The notes below the pieces were generated by a model, which did no database searches, had not been told where the DNA came from, and worked only from the letters and a program-made list of their open reading frames with translations. A program made the position numbers and the translations under genes. A stretch of 64,000 bases of DNA from Odontesthes bonariensis (taxonomy: Eukaryota; Chordata; Actinopteri; Atheriniformes; Atherinopsidae), in assembly GCF_027942865.1 (NCBI RefSeq), contig NC_134522.1, positions 7,963,849-8,027,848 on the forward strand, in the 5' to 3' direction. Every line of letters starts with the position of its first letter. The first letter of the stretch is position 1. Shown here one piece after another: positions 10,960 through 23,254 of this stretch.

Positions 10960-11690
10960 TACTTTGCGGAAGTCTTGAACCACCTCTTCTTTACTCATAT
11001 ATTGCCTAGAAAAATGGAAATTAGTGCAAACATAATTATAAATACAGTGTATAAGGAAGAAACATAATGTACAGTTCTAAGGAGCTTGAAAGTCAATATT
11101 TGGTCTGAGCATCTTTATTCTTCAACACAGTCTGATTCTGATTATTAGAAAAAGATGCAGTGAAATAACTTGGAAATCACCACAGAGGTAGCTGGGGACA
11201 TGTAGAACAAGATTCTGGTGGAGTTTGCAGAAAACACCTAGAATTTCTTTTTTTGTGAATCTTTTAATCTGGCGATATACATCATGTATTGGGTATGATT
11301 TCAGCATCAGATTATTAGAAAAAGATGCAGTGAAAGAACTTGAAAATCACCACAGAGGTAGCTGGGGACATGTAGAACAAGAATCAGGTGGAATTTGCAG
11401 AAAACAATTCGATTTTCTTTTTTTTAAATTTTTTTGCATTGGGTATGATTTCAGCATCAGATAATCTGAACCCTCTCAGACAAGCTTTCTGTCATTTCTT
11501 GAAGTAGCCTTCAGGAATAGTTCTCTTCTTGAAGGACATCCCAAAGCTCTTTTCTGGATGTCGGCTGCCTTTTGTTCTGTTCTCTGTCAAGATGATCCCA
11601 CACTGCTTCAATAATGTTGAGGTCCGGGCTCGGGGGAGGATTCATCCCTCCATCAGACCTGTTGCTACTGATTTTTAATTCAAATTAAAA
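10960..11690 (-). mobile_element. Tc1/mariner transposon relic
   Basis: On the minus strand around 11635-11470 the translation contains SPDLNIIEAVWDHLDREQNK and KELWDVLQEE, the C-terminal DDE region of fish Tc1 transposases, then frame-breaking changes. Toward 10970 the plus strand reads TACTGTACTTTGCGGAAGTC, resembling Tc1 terminal repeats. The middle is disrupted by a tandem duplication (11141-11460). No open transposase remains. Confidence 0.75.
11141..11460. repeat. Two-copy tandem duplication, period 170 bp, in the Tc1 relic
   Basis: Copy one starts at 11141 and copy two at 11311, both with ATTATTAGAAAAAGATGCAG. Each copy ends in GGGTATGATTTCAGCATCAG. The second copy is about 20 bp shorter, mostly through loss within the T-rich part. 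Confidence 0.85.
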
Positions 11691-11699
11691 CCCTCCAAG

Positions 11700-12760
11700 A
11701 TCAACAGGGACACTCTTTCTTTTCTTTTAATTCCAAACACTCAATAATAGTATAAAAACTTTATACAGACATGGAGTTGTGGCCAGAGTCTGGATGTGTT
11801 TTTGAGATAAGTAAGTAAGATTGGTTGATTGATTTAAAGTGGGATTCAAAAACAAGGATGAAGTTTAGTAGCAGAGGTAGCAGACCTCAAAGGATGGGCA
11901 GATGGAGGATCCATTTAGATCGCAAAAGATATGTCCAACCTACCAGAACAGCATAACTATGAGCTCTGTTCTGTTTTTAGGGATCAACACCATAAATCAA
12001 CAAATAATTGTTTTAACACTCATAGTTGCTCAAAATTTCTCAAGGTTTATTTAGTGTGGAATTGACATATGCCGTTCATGACATCTTGCATAGATAGTGA
12101 TTTAAGACGAACCTCAATGCATTTTTAGACTGATGCATTCAGTTTTTTTCTTTTTATAGAAAATGTGAAACATGAAACAAGAGACTATATCCCTGATTAA
12201 AGTCAATAGCACAACCCTATATTCAACATGATCTCTATCTGCATGTCTCAGTAATGAAAGGTTGTGTTGCGAAGTGTGAAAGGTGTATTGATTGTACAAT
12301 GCTGCTACATTCTAAACACATTCATCTAACATATTCCAAGCAATTTGTTTAACATTGTGCTGTTTTCATGATAAAAGTTATGAGAGGAAAGATTACTCTA
12401 ATATTCTCAATTTATAATTGTCCCTTCGTTGAAGCCCTGAGGCCACTTTATACACACATACACACTTTAGACAACAAAAGCACACATAAACATCATAGTG
12501 TATTTGGAGCTCCAAATATATGGAACAAATAATTTCTAATAATAATATTTTTTTAGATAAAATGAGAAAATTATAGTAGTACCCATAAAGTGACATGTAT
12601 GAAATAGCTACAGTTTGAGTCGTTTGAAACAGTATAAATAGAAATAACAGTGAATGTTTTTTTAATGCAGTTAAAAAATACACTTTCACTTTTAGTGTAA
12701 TAAACTATTTTTCTTTTTTGCTCTGTTACCTAAGAGCTGAGTTGTAAGATATTGTTTTCC
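11700..12760. other. AT-rich upstream flank of pcare
   Basis: No open frame of interest, no recognisable repeat and no RNA gene. It is the distal upstream region of pcare. Confidence 0.4.
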
Positions 12761-12764
12761 TGGC

Positions 12765-12825
12765 TATAAAAAGCCACCTGAGGCCAGCCCTCATTACTCA
12801 AATGAGCTTAAGTTCTTACAACTAG
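12765..12825 (+). promoter_or_regulatory. pcare core promoter: TATA box and proposed non-coding exon 1
   Basis: TATAAAAAG lies at 12765-12773. About 50 bases on is a clean donor, ACTAG|GTGAGT, with the intron starting at 12826. A matching acceptor with a good pyrimidine tract (TTGTTCTCCAG) ends at 13190, 39 bases before the pcare start codon. Together they suggest a short 5'UTR exon from about 12795 to 12825. This is inferred from signals only. Confidence 0.45.
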
Positions 12826-12886
12826 GTGAGTTTTATTTGCTTTAACGTGACATATGTGCAGGCAGAGGAGTTCACTGAAAGCCCCA

Positions 12887-12893
12887 CTAATCC
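12887..12893 (+). promoter_or_regulatory. CRX/OTX-type site CTAATCC
   Basis: CTAATCC is the preferred half-site for the photoreceptor homeodomain factor CRX. It lies about 60 bases into the proposed first intron of pcare, a photoreceptor gene. A 7-mer occurs by chance often, so support comes only from context. Confidence 0.3.
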
Positions 12894-13229
12894 TTTCAGC
12901 TGTGTGTCCTTTGAAAGGCACAGAAGGATGCATATTACAGCGCGCTATAAGGAAATTTTAATAAACACGACCGGCAATCTGTGGATTTATTTTGGCTATC
13001 TGTGACAGGTGGAAGCAATTCATAAAATGGATTTATACATATTTTGTTTCGGCAGCCTCCTTGTGGAAAGGGATTTCATCAGATTCAACGACCTCAGCCA
13101 TCTGAAAATGACAGATACAGCGGGTGGATAAGGACTTAGGCTGTTTTCCATCCCTCACTTCACTGTCTATTCTACTGTGTTGTTCTCCAGTAACACGTAC
13201 GGAGCAATTTGTACTGGAAAACATCAGAA

Positions 13230-16200
13230 ATGGGTTGCTCACCATCCAAAGGTAACAATTTTGTTACTCTGAATACATTGAGAAAGGGGAGAATGCTACC
13301 CTCTGTACCTCATGAAAGCCCTGGAGAGTCGAAGTTTGAAGACAGGGACAAACGTGATTCTACAAATGAAGATGCAAAGGAGATGAAGGCAGTTGCACAC
13401 ATCCAGGTATCTCAGAAAGATGCACAAATGACACCACAGAAAAAGAGAAATGTTACTGAACAAGTGCCCGTGGAAGCAGTGAAAACTGATAAAATGGAGA
13501 ATCAAGTAATGGACAATGAGACAGCATCACAGAGAAAAGAGAAAACCATTGAGAAGCAAGATTTAGCAGACAAAAAGTCTACCAGGAAACCAAAGAAAAA
13601 TGCCAAAGGTGCAAAAGTTTTGAAAAAGAAAGACAAGGACAAAGACAAATTATCTACAGATCAAAAAGTGGACTTTCCTGAACCTTTGGTAAAAGCTCAC
13701 CAAGCTGCTTATGCCTTTTTGAATCCTAGCATAAACAAATATGATGTTCTACTAGGACTTTTGGAAGAAGTCACCCAAAGTCAAGTTTATGTTCAGCCAA
13801 TGGTGGCCTTCATGGCTTTACGCTATGAGGAAATCATTCAGGGACTGGAGGAGATGGCAGACGAGGGGGAAAAGATTTTAAAAGAAAATGGAGAAAATCT
13901 TGCTTGGCAAAGCCAAATGAAAAATCTCTCATCCTCTCATCCTCTGAAGCCGGGCTCTGCAAACAATACTGAGCAACCACCAGATTTGTTGCAGCAGCTG
14001 CTTCAGTACACCACACAAAGAATGAGAAATGTGAGTCAGACTGTTGGGGGAATTGGGGACTCTTCTTTAGAGGAGGCAGTAGAGTACTTTGCTTCAGTCT
14101 CAGAACTTTTAGAGGAGAAACTGAAAGTCAAACGTGCAGTGGAGGCTAGATTAATGCAACTCTTAATCCGTATTGAAATGGCCTCTCTGCGCAAACCTGG
14201 GCCGGAGGATTCTGCTCTATTTAGTGAGGACAGTGGAATTGGTGCTGAGAATGAATCCCTCGCTGGATCTGAAAAACGCCACAGACGAGAGAGTTGTGGG
14301 TCCACTGGAACAAATAGAACCACTGGCAGTCCAATGGGATACACCCCCATGAACCTCAAGGGACTGTTGAGGCAAAAGCATCAAAGTCAAATAAGCCCAA
14401 GTGTTTCACTCACCTCCCTGAACTCACTTGGTTCTACATGTACCATAATGCCTAATGACCCAAGAGACTCATTTTTAGGATCTGTCTCCTTAGATGATGG
14501 GGAGGATGATGACAATGATGAAGAGGATGTAAACAGAGTCATGGGGAATGTTCAAGTAGCATTTAGAATGCGATCTAATTCTTCACCTGTTGACAGAGAA
14601 AAACATCCAAAGCGCATACCTCCAAAGCGCATAGAGAATCCACGAAATGTAGAAATGACTCTCAAAATGAAAAATGCTATAAGTGGTAGGATACAGTTCG
14701 TTCCAAAACAGAACAGTAGTGCCAAAGCCAATACAGCAGGCAGCCCAAAAAACATTAAACGCGAATGGACAGACGAGGAGGTACGATCTCCAAAGAGGCC
14801 TCAATCCGCTGCTCCTGTCCGAAAAGCAGTAGTTAAAAGAACCCCAGCTACTAGAGGACAACGTTCCCGGTCGGCAGAATCTCTGCGGAGCAAAGGTGAA
14901 GATCATACCCTGCTTGAACTAGAAAGGACACAGAAGGATTTAAACCAAAAATTGCAGAAGATGAATAAAAACAAGGTCGGAGCCAATTCAAAGACTGCTT
15001 CACTTAAACAAACACAAGGAAACTCACCAGCACAATCTCCAGCGCTAAATCGTAAAAATCCCTCATTAGCTAAGGACAGTCATCCCAAACCACTCAAAGA
15101 GAAGGCAAGCCTGACAAGTTGCAACATTAAAAAGGAGGAGAGAAAGAGTGAAGTGGAGGAAGATAAACAGGAAGCCAACAAAACTTCCAAGGGTCCCATA
15201 AGAGCCACCCCACCACCTAGCCCTCCTTTATCCCCACGGCCGTCCTCTGGCCTCCACAGAGGCAGGAACTCAGTCAAAAAACTGATCGATACCTTCAGCC
15301 AGGGCATAGAGGAAATGGATGGTCCTAAAGTTCTTGGGCCTCTAAAGGGTGTGCGAAGGTGTGGTGTTCCAGTCTTGCCTGGTTTAGGAAATGTGGAGGC
15401 TGTGCTCAGTGCTGGGGTTACAAGCTGTAGGCATGAGCCCACAGCATCAGATAAAACCGATTACTTAGATTTTGATAGTCTTCCTCCACCTCCACTGGAA
15501 GTATTAATGGACAATTCCTTTGAAAGTGCTCAGAATGGATCGACTGTTGCAGGAGATGGCGCTGCAAAAGTAGGAAAGTCACCTGTGTTAAAAAGGACTG
15601 CAGTATCACAACGACTGAAGGCCTCAGTTCAGTCTGTTACGGTGCTGCCAAGTAGAGGAGGTCTGCCTCAATCTTCCAAGGTTATTTCTCCTGCAAGAGT
15701 AGATAAACCAGACATACCTGCTTTAACAAAGATCAGCCAACCAGATGTCCAACCGACAGATTCAGGAGTGGAAACAGATTATTTATATCAGCAAGCCAGA
15801 AAGATCATACACCTGCAACAATCTTCAGACTCTAACTCAGAGCGATCAACAAATTGTTCGGCAACATCCAACAATCAAGGAGAACCAACAGATCTACAAC
15901 ATTGTGGTAACCTTTCAGTGCCTGGACCTAACACCACAACATCTACAGTGCCTCCTTCTTCTGTAGCCAACAGCCAACCACCTGCCACTCCACCTATCTC
16001 TAGAGGACGAATGTTACCTTCGGCACCTTCCACTCCAAGCAGCTTACATCGAAGACTACCCAGTCCCCACAATTTTAGAAAACAACCGTCGCCACCCTCT
16101 TCAGCTAGCCCTCCTGTGAACAGGACACCTCCTACACCACCAGCTCAGAGGAGACTTCCAAGCCCATTTGTAGCAAAGCAGAATATTTCAAACTCAAACT

Positions 16201-17344
16201 CAGTCCAATCATACCCTCTCAAAGCCCCATCTCCACCAGCATCACCAAAAGTACGAAGATGGTCAAGGGAGAACAGCAATGAGGACTCATCTAGTGCTCG
16301 GACATTCAGTAATGCACGTTCAGTCTTCTGCCCTGCATCTCCATCCATGTTTGAAGCCCAGCCTTGTACAGTTCCCCAACCACCTCAAGCATGGACTTCT
16401 ACCAGAGTCTCTTTTATCTCACGTACCTGGGGTAGTCGAGGGAGGTTTCCTGTGTCTGTTCAAGGACCTCGACCCTTCGTCCGACGTAGCCAATCAGACC
16501 GAAGACCAAGTTTAAGTCTGCCATCGCAATCACAAAGCATCTCAGTGGCTGAGAGTTGTGGGAGTGAGCCAGTAATATGTTCAAAGGGGTAAGATGTTAC
16601 CACAGTGTTTTTTTAATGTTTCCTAAATAGTCAAACTGGGAATCCCGAGAGCTTGAGTAGAAGCCAACTGGACCTTTTTTCTTGGTTCTTGAAGATGAAT
16701 CACATATGAAACATCTTTAGTGACCAAGAAAAGAACTCCAGTTGCTTTCTATTCCAATTCTTGAGATGACCATGACCTTGAAGGCTGTGAATCAACACCC
16801 GCATCTTTCTGGAAATTATGTATTTTATGGATACCTTAATTAAAATTAAGTTCTGGGAAAAACTTTCTGCAGTGAAACTTGGGTAAACTGGTGATAATTG
16901 ATTTAAAGGAAATCATATCATGGAATTGGTTTATTCATACTGCTTTAAAAGATTACTTAATTAGGATGTTATGCTGAAGTCCGAGTTAAATTACATGTTT
17001 TCAGATGGAATAAAATGTATTCTCTAATATAGACAGTATAGGGATTTTTAATATTTGAGCTGACATCTGTAATCTGTTAAATCTGTTAAATTCTTTGGAT
17101 ACTTTAAAGACTTTAGATAAAGGTTGATTTTTTTTTTCAACACCACTGTCAAACTGACTCAAATCCACTTGGCACACTTCCCTAATTTCTAAAAACAATC
17201 TTCTTCATTCTCTCTTATAGGCTAGATGATGAACCAACCAGGGACAATGAAATATGGGGTAGCCGATCCGACCTCAGTGCTACACCACGCTCTGCGTCAC
17301 ATCCGGACCTGTGTGTTGTTGGACAAGCCTTGCAGAGGGACTAA
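13230..17344 (+). CDS. pcare: Photoreceptor cilium actin regulator (PCARE, C2orf71)
   Basis: Recruits actin-regulating factors to the photoreceptor connecting cilium, where outer-segment discs form; human mutations cause retinitis pigmentosa (family knowledge). Two coding exons: 13230-16588 and 17221-17344, joined in phase at AAGGG|GTAAGA and CTTATAG|G, giving 1160 residues (human about 1288). The start MGCSPSKG is an N-myristoylation/palmitoylation motif as in the human protein; an in-frame ATG at 13209 would bury it and is rejected. Conserved blocks: KVDFPEPLVKAHQAAYAFLN (residues ~146-165), DLLQQLLQYTTQRM (~255), LFSEDSGIGAENESL (~330), an acidic DDGEDDDNDEEDV (~422), MTLKMKNAISGRIQFVP (~476), SVKKLIDTFS (~681), LPPPPLEVLMDNSF (~751), a proline-rich tract (~910-1010), then FCPASPSMFEAQP and RPFVRRSQSDRRPS. 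The last exon encodes SRSDLSATPRSASHPDLCVV. The protein is low-complexity with no enzymatic domain. Confidence 0.95.
16653..16766. repeat. Imperfect palindromic MITE-like repeat in the pcare intron
   Basis: Left arm TTGAGTAGAAGCCAACTGGA is mirrored by TCCAGTTGCTTTCTATTCC, and an inner pair CTTGGTTCTTGAAGATG is mirrored by CATCTTTAGTGACCAAGAA. The whole can fold as one long imperfect hairpin. The CTTGGTTCTTGAAGA core is common in fish introns and intergenic DNA, so this is probably a miniature transposon. Confidence 0.55.
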
Positions 17345-17724
17345 AGGGGCCAACACTGGGCTAATGGGATTATAGATTAGCAGGCCTTACTGAGGATTAA
17401 AGTGGATATTGTTTATTCTACCGTGAAGAAAAGAAGGGCTAATTCCGTTCACTCTGCTGAGGTAACATACCTCTACAAGGTTTATATTTAAGTGTGTTTA
17501 CTATTATATTTAAGTGTATTTATTGTTGTGGATCTCTACATTTGTAACGTGTCTGTGCTTAATCAAGCTCTTGAGTTTCATGTTTACAACATATCATTCT
17601 CTAGTTATGGAAAGATGAGCAATATTTGTGTTAAACACAAGTTTGATCAAGTGTACTCAGTTCATTCAGTTCAGAGTTTATATAATCAAAGTTCCAGGTA
17701 ACGTGTTGGCAGTAGCTGTCTGTC

Positions 17725-17730
17725 AATAAA
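17725..17730 (+). terminator. pcare polyadenylation signal AATAAA (proposed)
   Basis: AATAAA lies 380 bases after the pcare stop, followed by an A run. It is the first canonical hexamer downstream of the stop that I found. Cleavage there would give a 3'UTR of roughly 400 bases. Confidence 0.5.
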
Positions 17731-19418
17731 CTGTTAAAAAAAAAGATATAAAAAGATATAAAATTGATATTTAGGGACAAATATATAACAGAATAGTACC
17801 GACAAATTACTGACATACAGCTAACTGAGTGAACTGAAAATAAACTGAGGGTTGTTAATGATTATTTGGATTTTTGTTCAGTAAGATTTTTTTAAACCTT
17901 TTTTCCTTTGTTGTAATTTGTGGCAAGCTAACATGGCACTAAAATCAGCCATCACCTTCCATGTTTTTATAAGCTTTTATTTTCCTGTTTGTCATTTTTA
18001 CTATTTGTTTATGAAGTAAACACATTTATTTCACTCCGTCTTTGCATCTATCATCAATTGTACCTCATTAAGTAGTGATGTTTCTATATGGATGTTTTAA
18101 AAACAACATAAAACATGTCCTTGAGTGACTAGTGGTTCAATATGGCTCAGTGCTCATACTGACAAAGATACAGTAGCCTATAATGTGCCAGGTTCACAAT
18201 TTTAGCTAAGCATGTTAGCATGCTAATATTTACTTATATCTGAATGCAGTCACCTTAATAGGAATTCCATTAATTTTGCGGTTGGTCATAAAGTATATTA
18301 GTGGATAAATACAATTTATGATCTGCTAATAATGCTACATCAACCAGACTATGGCCAAAGTTACAGTTTAATTTGATTTAAAAGCAGTCTAACCAATGGT
18401 AACAAAATGTGGTTAGCTCATTAGCTGGTATCCCTGTGATTAGCCTGGTTAGGAATGGCTTCAACGCCAGGATTCTGCTCTGTTGGTTGAGTAAAAATGA
18501 AGTCTGTATTTTGAAGTGAATACTGGACATCTGCCCAGAAATCATGACCTCATTGTTCCATCAGTGTTGCCAACTAATTTCAGTGGAAATATCTAAAGCC
18601 TACAAAAATGTCATTAAATATCAGTAGATGTTACCATAGACTTCATGAAGCATTTTCATTCTGCTATGTGCCAGCCCTTTAAATTTGTTTGCTTTTTGCC
18701 TACTTTATATGCTCATATATATTTACAACCAAATTCCTAATGTTCTTCTTTGCACGTTTTTTTTTAATGCCATTTTTGTTGTCAGACAGCAAAACAAGTC
18801 TGATATTGTAACTGAAAAATGCCCCATTAAGACAATGTTTCAAACCGTGCTCACTAAAAAAGCTAAAGACTGTTGCTCTGCTTTGATAAAGCCCTGACTT
18901 CATAACCACAGTATCATCTGACAATGCCACTATCCACACAAGTTAAAGACTGTGCTGTGATTTCAGGTGTGATCACTCCAAGCAGAAGAAGTAGAAGCAG
19001 AGAGTGACTGAGAGTGAATCTTTTGATGATATTATCTAGTGTAGATGAGGGAATATTCACAATTTTATGTTTCGGAAGATTACTTTGAAATTTGCGCCAC
19101 AATTTTTAGATGCATTTCTTTTTAAGATTGCTGAACCTGTCCATTTCTACTTCTGAGAGACTCTGGCTCTCTAAGGTGCTCTTTTAACACTCAGTCATGT
19201 TACTGACCTGTTGTCAGTTAACTTAAGCAGTTCCAACATGTTCCTCCAGGTGTTTCTTTTTAGTACCACTAAGTTTTTCAGCCTTTTTAAAAAAAGATTT
19301 TGTCTCAGTCCCAATTTTGATTCAATTCTGCCAACACATTCAAGATGAGCTAATATGAGCCAGCAATAACACTATGGAGTGGCATGATAATTCTCACAAT
19401 ACATATTTTAATTCACAC
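17731..19418. other. Intergenic, AT-rich; no recognised gene
   Basis: No conserved open frame or RNA gene. Around 18200-18240 there is a GCTAGC/TTAGCATGC-rich patch of a kind common in fish intergenic repeats. Confidence 0.45.
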
Positions 19419-19422
19419 TTAA

Positions 19423-19979
19423 AGGTAGGGTAGGAGATCCTGGATTTTGAGTCCAGCGAAGCTGCATTTTGAAAATACACAGGTAAAAAGTCCCAACCCT
19501 TTTCTTCACTTTCCCCCCGAAGGCATGCCTCTAGAGTACATGAACGCGCACGAGCACGAAGGTGCACGAGCGCTGTTCTGACAGCAAGCATCGATCGTTG
19601 CCGTATTTAGTATTTAGTTTATGCTAACTATACGTTTAATAATGCTAGGTGCTAGCCAAGCTGGCTCTAGTTTAGCTTCCTGCCAAGCTTCTGGACGTGG
19701 AATTTGTTCACGGAGCAGGGTACGCGCACATGGAGAAGGAGAGGGAGGGGGAGGGAGGAGCAGATTGCAGTTTGATAGACGGCATCAGAATCCAATCATT
19801 GTGAACGGTCCGTTCACAATGATTGGATACTGTTTTTCCTAGATTGTACGTTCTAGAGGCCACTAAAACTTTTCATATTTGTGTCAAAACTTTTAATTAA
19901 TTGGTTGCAATGGGGGTGTGAAGAGTATTTCAAGCAATATGTAAAAAAATGTTCCAGAAAAAGATCCCCTACCCTGCCT
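19423..19979. mobile_element. Non-autonomous TTAA-target DNA transposon (557 bp)
   Basis: TTAA flanks both ends (19419-19422 and 19980-19983). Terminal inverted repeats are AGGTAGGGTAGGAGATC and, in reverse complement, AGGCAGGGTAGGGGATC (15 of 17 match). No transposase frame. The interior holds a purine-rich GGGAGGGGGAGGGAGG stretch and a perfect palindrome (listed separately). Confidence 0.8.
19791..19827. repeat. Perfect hairpin: 18-bp arms, 1-nt loop
   Basis: TCCAATCATTGTGAACGG is followed by one T and then its exact reverse complement. It lies inside the TTAA element. Such tight perfect palindromes extrude easily as cruciforms. Confidence 0.9.
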
Positions 19980-19983
19980 TTAA

Positions 19984-22900
19984 ATAGACTGTATAGTGAG
20001 TAGTGAGTAATTTTGCAGAGATTTTTGCACAGCTTGTGACAGAGAAGCCTTTAACAACCGCGTTTGAAAGTAAGACACTTGTATTAGGACTAACGCCAAC
20101 TCAATACGTGGTTCTGCATCTTAAAACTGTTTCAGTACAAGTAAATGCTTTTGACTGAGGTCCTTCAGGCGCCCATTACACTGATAGCTCTAATTTAAAC
20201 ACAATGACGGCACGTCACAAGGAACAACTTAATTGACAAAGCCATTAAAACTGGGAATGCTTGAATAAATCAAACGAATCCTGAAAATAGAGTTGGATCT
20301 CAAAGGCAAATACACAAAAAGTGCTGCAAAAGCAATGCTTATCTCAGGAGCCTAACAAGAGGAGATATTACCTCCAACAGGCCTGATGCACACAGAGACG
20401 ATAGGCAGTGTAGAAATATCTCATGTCTCAACTATGTAGAGCGACTGACGTCTGCAAACAGTGTTAGAAATTCAGACGACAGAGCCCTTTATCAAGCAAA
20501 TTAATTACTTTAACAGAGAAAATGTGAATATATGGGTCTTTTAATGGAAGAGAAACGTTTATTGAGTTTTAAAATTCCACTGGGCAGCAATTAGTGCTGT
20601 AGACTTTTAGTGCATTGATAAAATCCTCATCTCTTTAAGGAGGCAATGGTCTTTAAAGCTGAGATGGCTTGTTATAAAATGTCGTGGAGAGTGGAGGTCA
20701 AAGCTCAAGGGTTCTCTTGAGGAAAAGAATTCAACTTGTAATTCAACAGCAATGTACATGCTACGTGAGGAATGTCATCCCCACTGAGAGCTGTTTTAAG
20801 CCCCTGCAAAGCGGACCACACCAGTGAAACTGGCCTCCAGTGATGTTTAACCCTGTTTCATGTGGATCAAGTGCATGAAATTAAAATTATGGCCTGTGTG
20901 GCAAGTGCTGATGTTTCATTTGAACCTTTTGTTAGAATCATGCTTTGAGATGCAGCTGTATCTATTTTCCTACAAGCCAAGAACAAAATAATAAATCAAC
21001 AGATCACTTTTGGCACGCAGTAACTCAAATCATGACAAGCTGCTGCTTTGATGTGAGAATTAAAGAAAAAGAGCTCATATGTGCTAAGCTACTTGTGTAC
21101 TTTCCATTTGAAGTATTTATGGCATCATATTCGGACTGCCTGCTCTTTCAAGTGTAACCAAACAAGCAATTATATGTATACAGACTTTCTGAAATACAGA
21201 CAAATGGACCCCTCAGGAGTTTCACACGAGGGAAAATAAACTCTTCTTTGCTACACCGAGGTGTACCGAGGTGATGGCACTGAGTCGGTGTAATGAAAAG
21301 AGGCTTTAAAAGTGTTTTCACACAGTCCTTTTTCAGCAAAGTATCATCTAAAAATGTTACAGTAAAAGAAGTATAAATAGATGTTGAAGAGAGTGCTGCA
21401 GTGTTTTCAGCCCTGCCTTGTTAGTACAATACGCATTATGTCAAACATTTTTCCTGTAACATGTTACGGCCTGTTCCAAAGTCAGTATAACAACGTCTGT
21501 GTTGCCATTTGGAAGTTGAGAAAAAGTGGTGACAAAGTTAATGACTGATGTAAAAGTGATGGTGTGTAAAGCTCCACTATGGTGTTCTCTCAAACTACTA
21601 TGAAGCTTTTGAGGTTTGAATTTTTATGCATGCGAAAAATTGTCATCTCTCTTTTGAGCGGTGGTTAACTTGGCTCGCTGTCATTAATCCTTTCTGATTC
21701 TCCAAACGCCTCCCGAAGATAAATAGATGAATGAATGGATAAACCTACATAACCCTTTTGTCATGAGGACTTTTTTCTTTTTAGTTAAATTAAGGTCTAC
21801 ATGGAGCAGAAATTAGCTTGGGTGTCTGGCCTCACCTTTAAGGATAGAGAACGAGAGGGTTTTCCATGCTGTGTTGCATGCAGGAACGGGCGCACCATCT
21901 TATAAGGAATGGTCTCTCAGTACCTCTGCCTGCTGTCATTGTTGACTGGCTAGTTTTTGTTTTCTTTGGCTAAAAACAGACAAATCCAACAAAGCAGGGA
22001 AGTAACGGAAAAAGGCAAAGGAAACAGAAGATGGACGTCACCCATGTTAACTGAAGTGTGGCAGATAATATATGTCAGACCTGATTTGTACCCCAACTTT
22101 GAGATATATAGTATTTACCTAAGATATAAATGCGTTGGTATATATTAGGCAGGCGGCAGAAAGTCAAAGAGAAATCTAAGGAAACCATATGTTAATAAAA
22201 AGCAGGAGACAGATGTGTAGTTCTGCCCGTGCACCCGGTACCGCAGAAATCAGAACATCAGCCAAACCCTCCTAACAGTGCTGCTAAATGCAAAATCTGC
22301 TCATTGAATTAGTGGTATTGTGTAAAACTACATTTATACAAATACATGAATTCACACAGTGAGTTTTTTAAGTCACTATATTGATAATGATGTGTTTTAA
22401 TCTTTAAACTTGCAGTTTTCACTCTGATTCAATGTTTGGGATTAAATTCTAGATGTCCATCCCTTTAACTGTCACTCTATTCAACTATTTTTCTGTTGAA
22501 TAGTTTGAATTATGAGTTAGTGTGGTTTGGTGCATACAGATTTTCTTGACCCTCCTGCGAATGATGACTGATTATTTGGCATTAACAGGGGTTTGAACCA
22601 CCTCAATAGATGAAGGCAAGTGTTAAAGCAGGTCAGTATTTCTTTAAAACAATTTAAAATGATCAGACACAGAAAACTTGCTTGCCTGCAGTGAAGCCTT
22701 TTCTCCACCAGAGGTGTGTCTCACTCCACAATCTATCCACTAACGGCCCTCTGCAAATGAAATCTGGTAAGGATTCAAAAACATTGACGGATTGTAAATT
22801 AACTCCCACGTACTCTTGCTGTTTGCCTTGGATTATGACTTATCATTAAATTCTCTGAAGTATCAGACAGTACACAAAATGAAATATAGAGTACAGGCAA

Positions 22901-23250
22901 TGAGGCCAAATGTTCCAGAGAAAGAAAATATAGCATTGATACAGAGGGATATGATAAATCTGATAAATCCGAGTCTTCTCCTCAGAGACATGAATACAAA
23001 TGTGTGGCTTGCCCTAAAAGGATTACAATGAATAAAACAATCTTCATATTGGGAGTGCTGACAAAAGAATTGTCCATTTATTTATAATAATAATAATATT
23101 CTCTCAGTCTTCACTGGCCAATTCTATATCTGAGAAAATTCCCTTGGAAAGGCAGTGATAAACCTATAAGAATCTTGTTGGCCTGCTCTTGTGTGCAAGA
23201 TTAAGCTTATATTTGAAATCTTATTAATGAATGTTTAATCAAACAAATCT
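19984..23250. other. Intergenic, AT-rich; no recognised gene
   Basis: Only short chance open frames occur, with no family resemblance that I can see. No RNA gene or clear transposon was recognised. Confidence 0.45.
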
Positions 23251-23254
23251 AAAC

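Noticed and set aside
13209..13229. Upstream in-frame ATG of pcare
   Set aside because: Using it would bury the conserved MGCxPS lipidation start; kept only as a possible upstream initiation codon.
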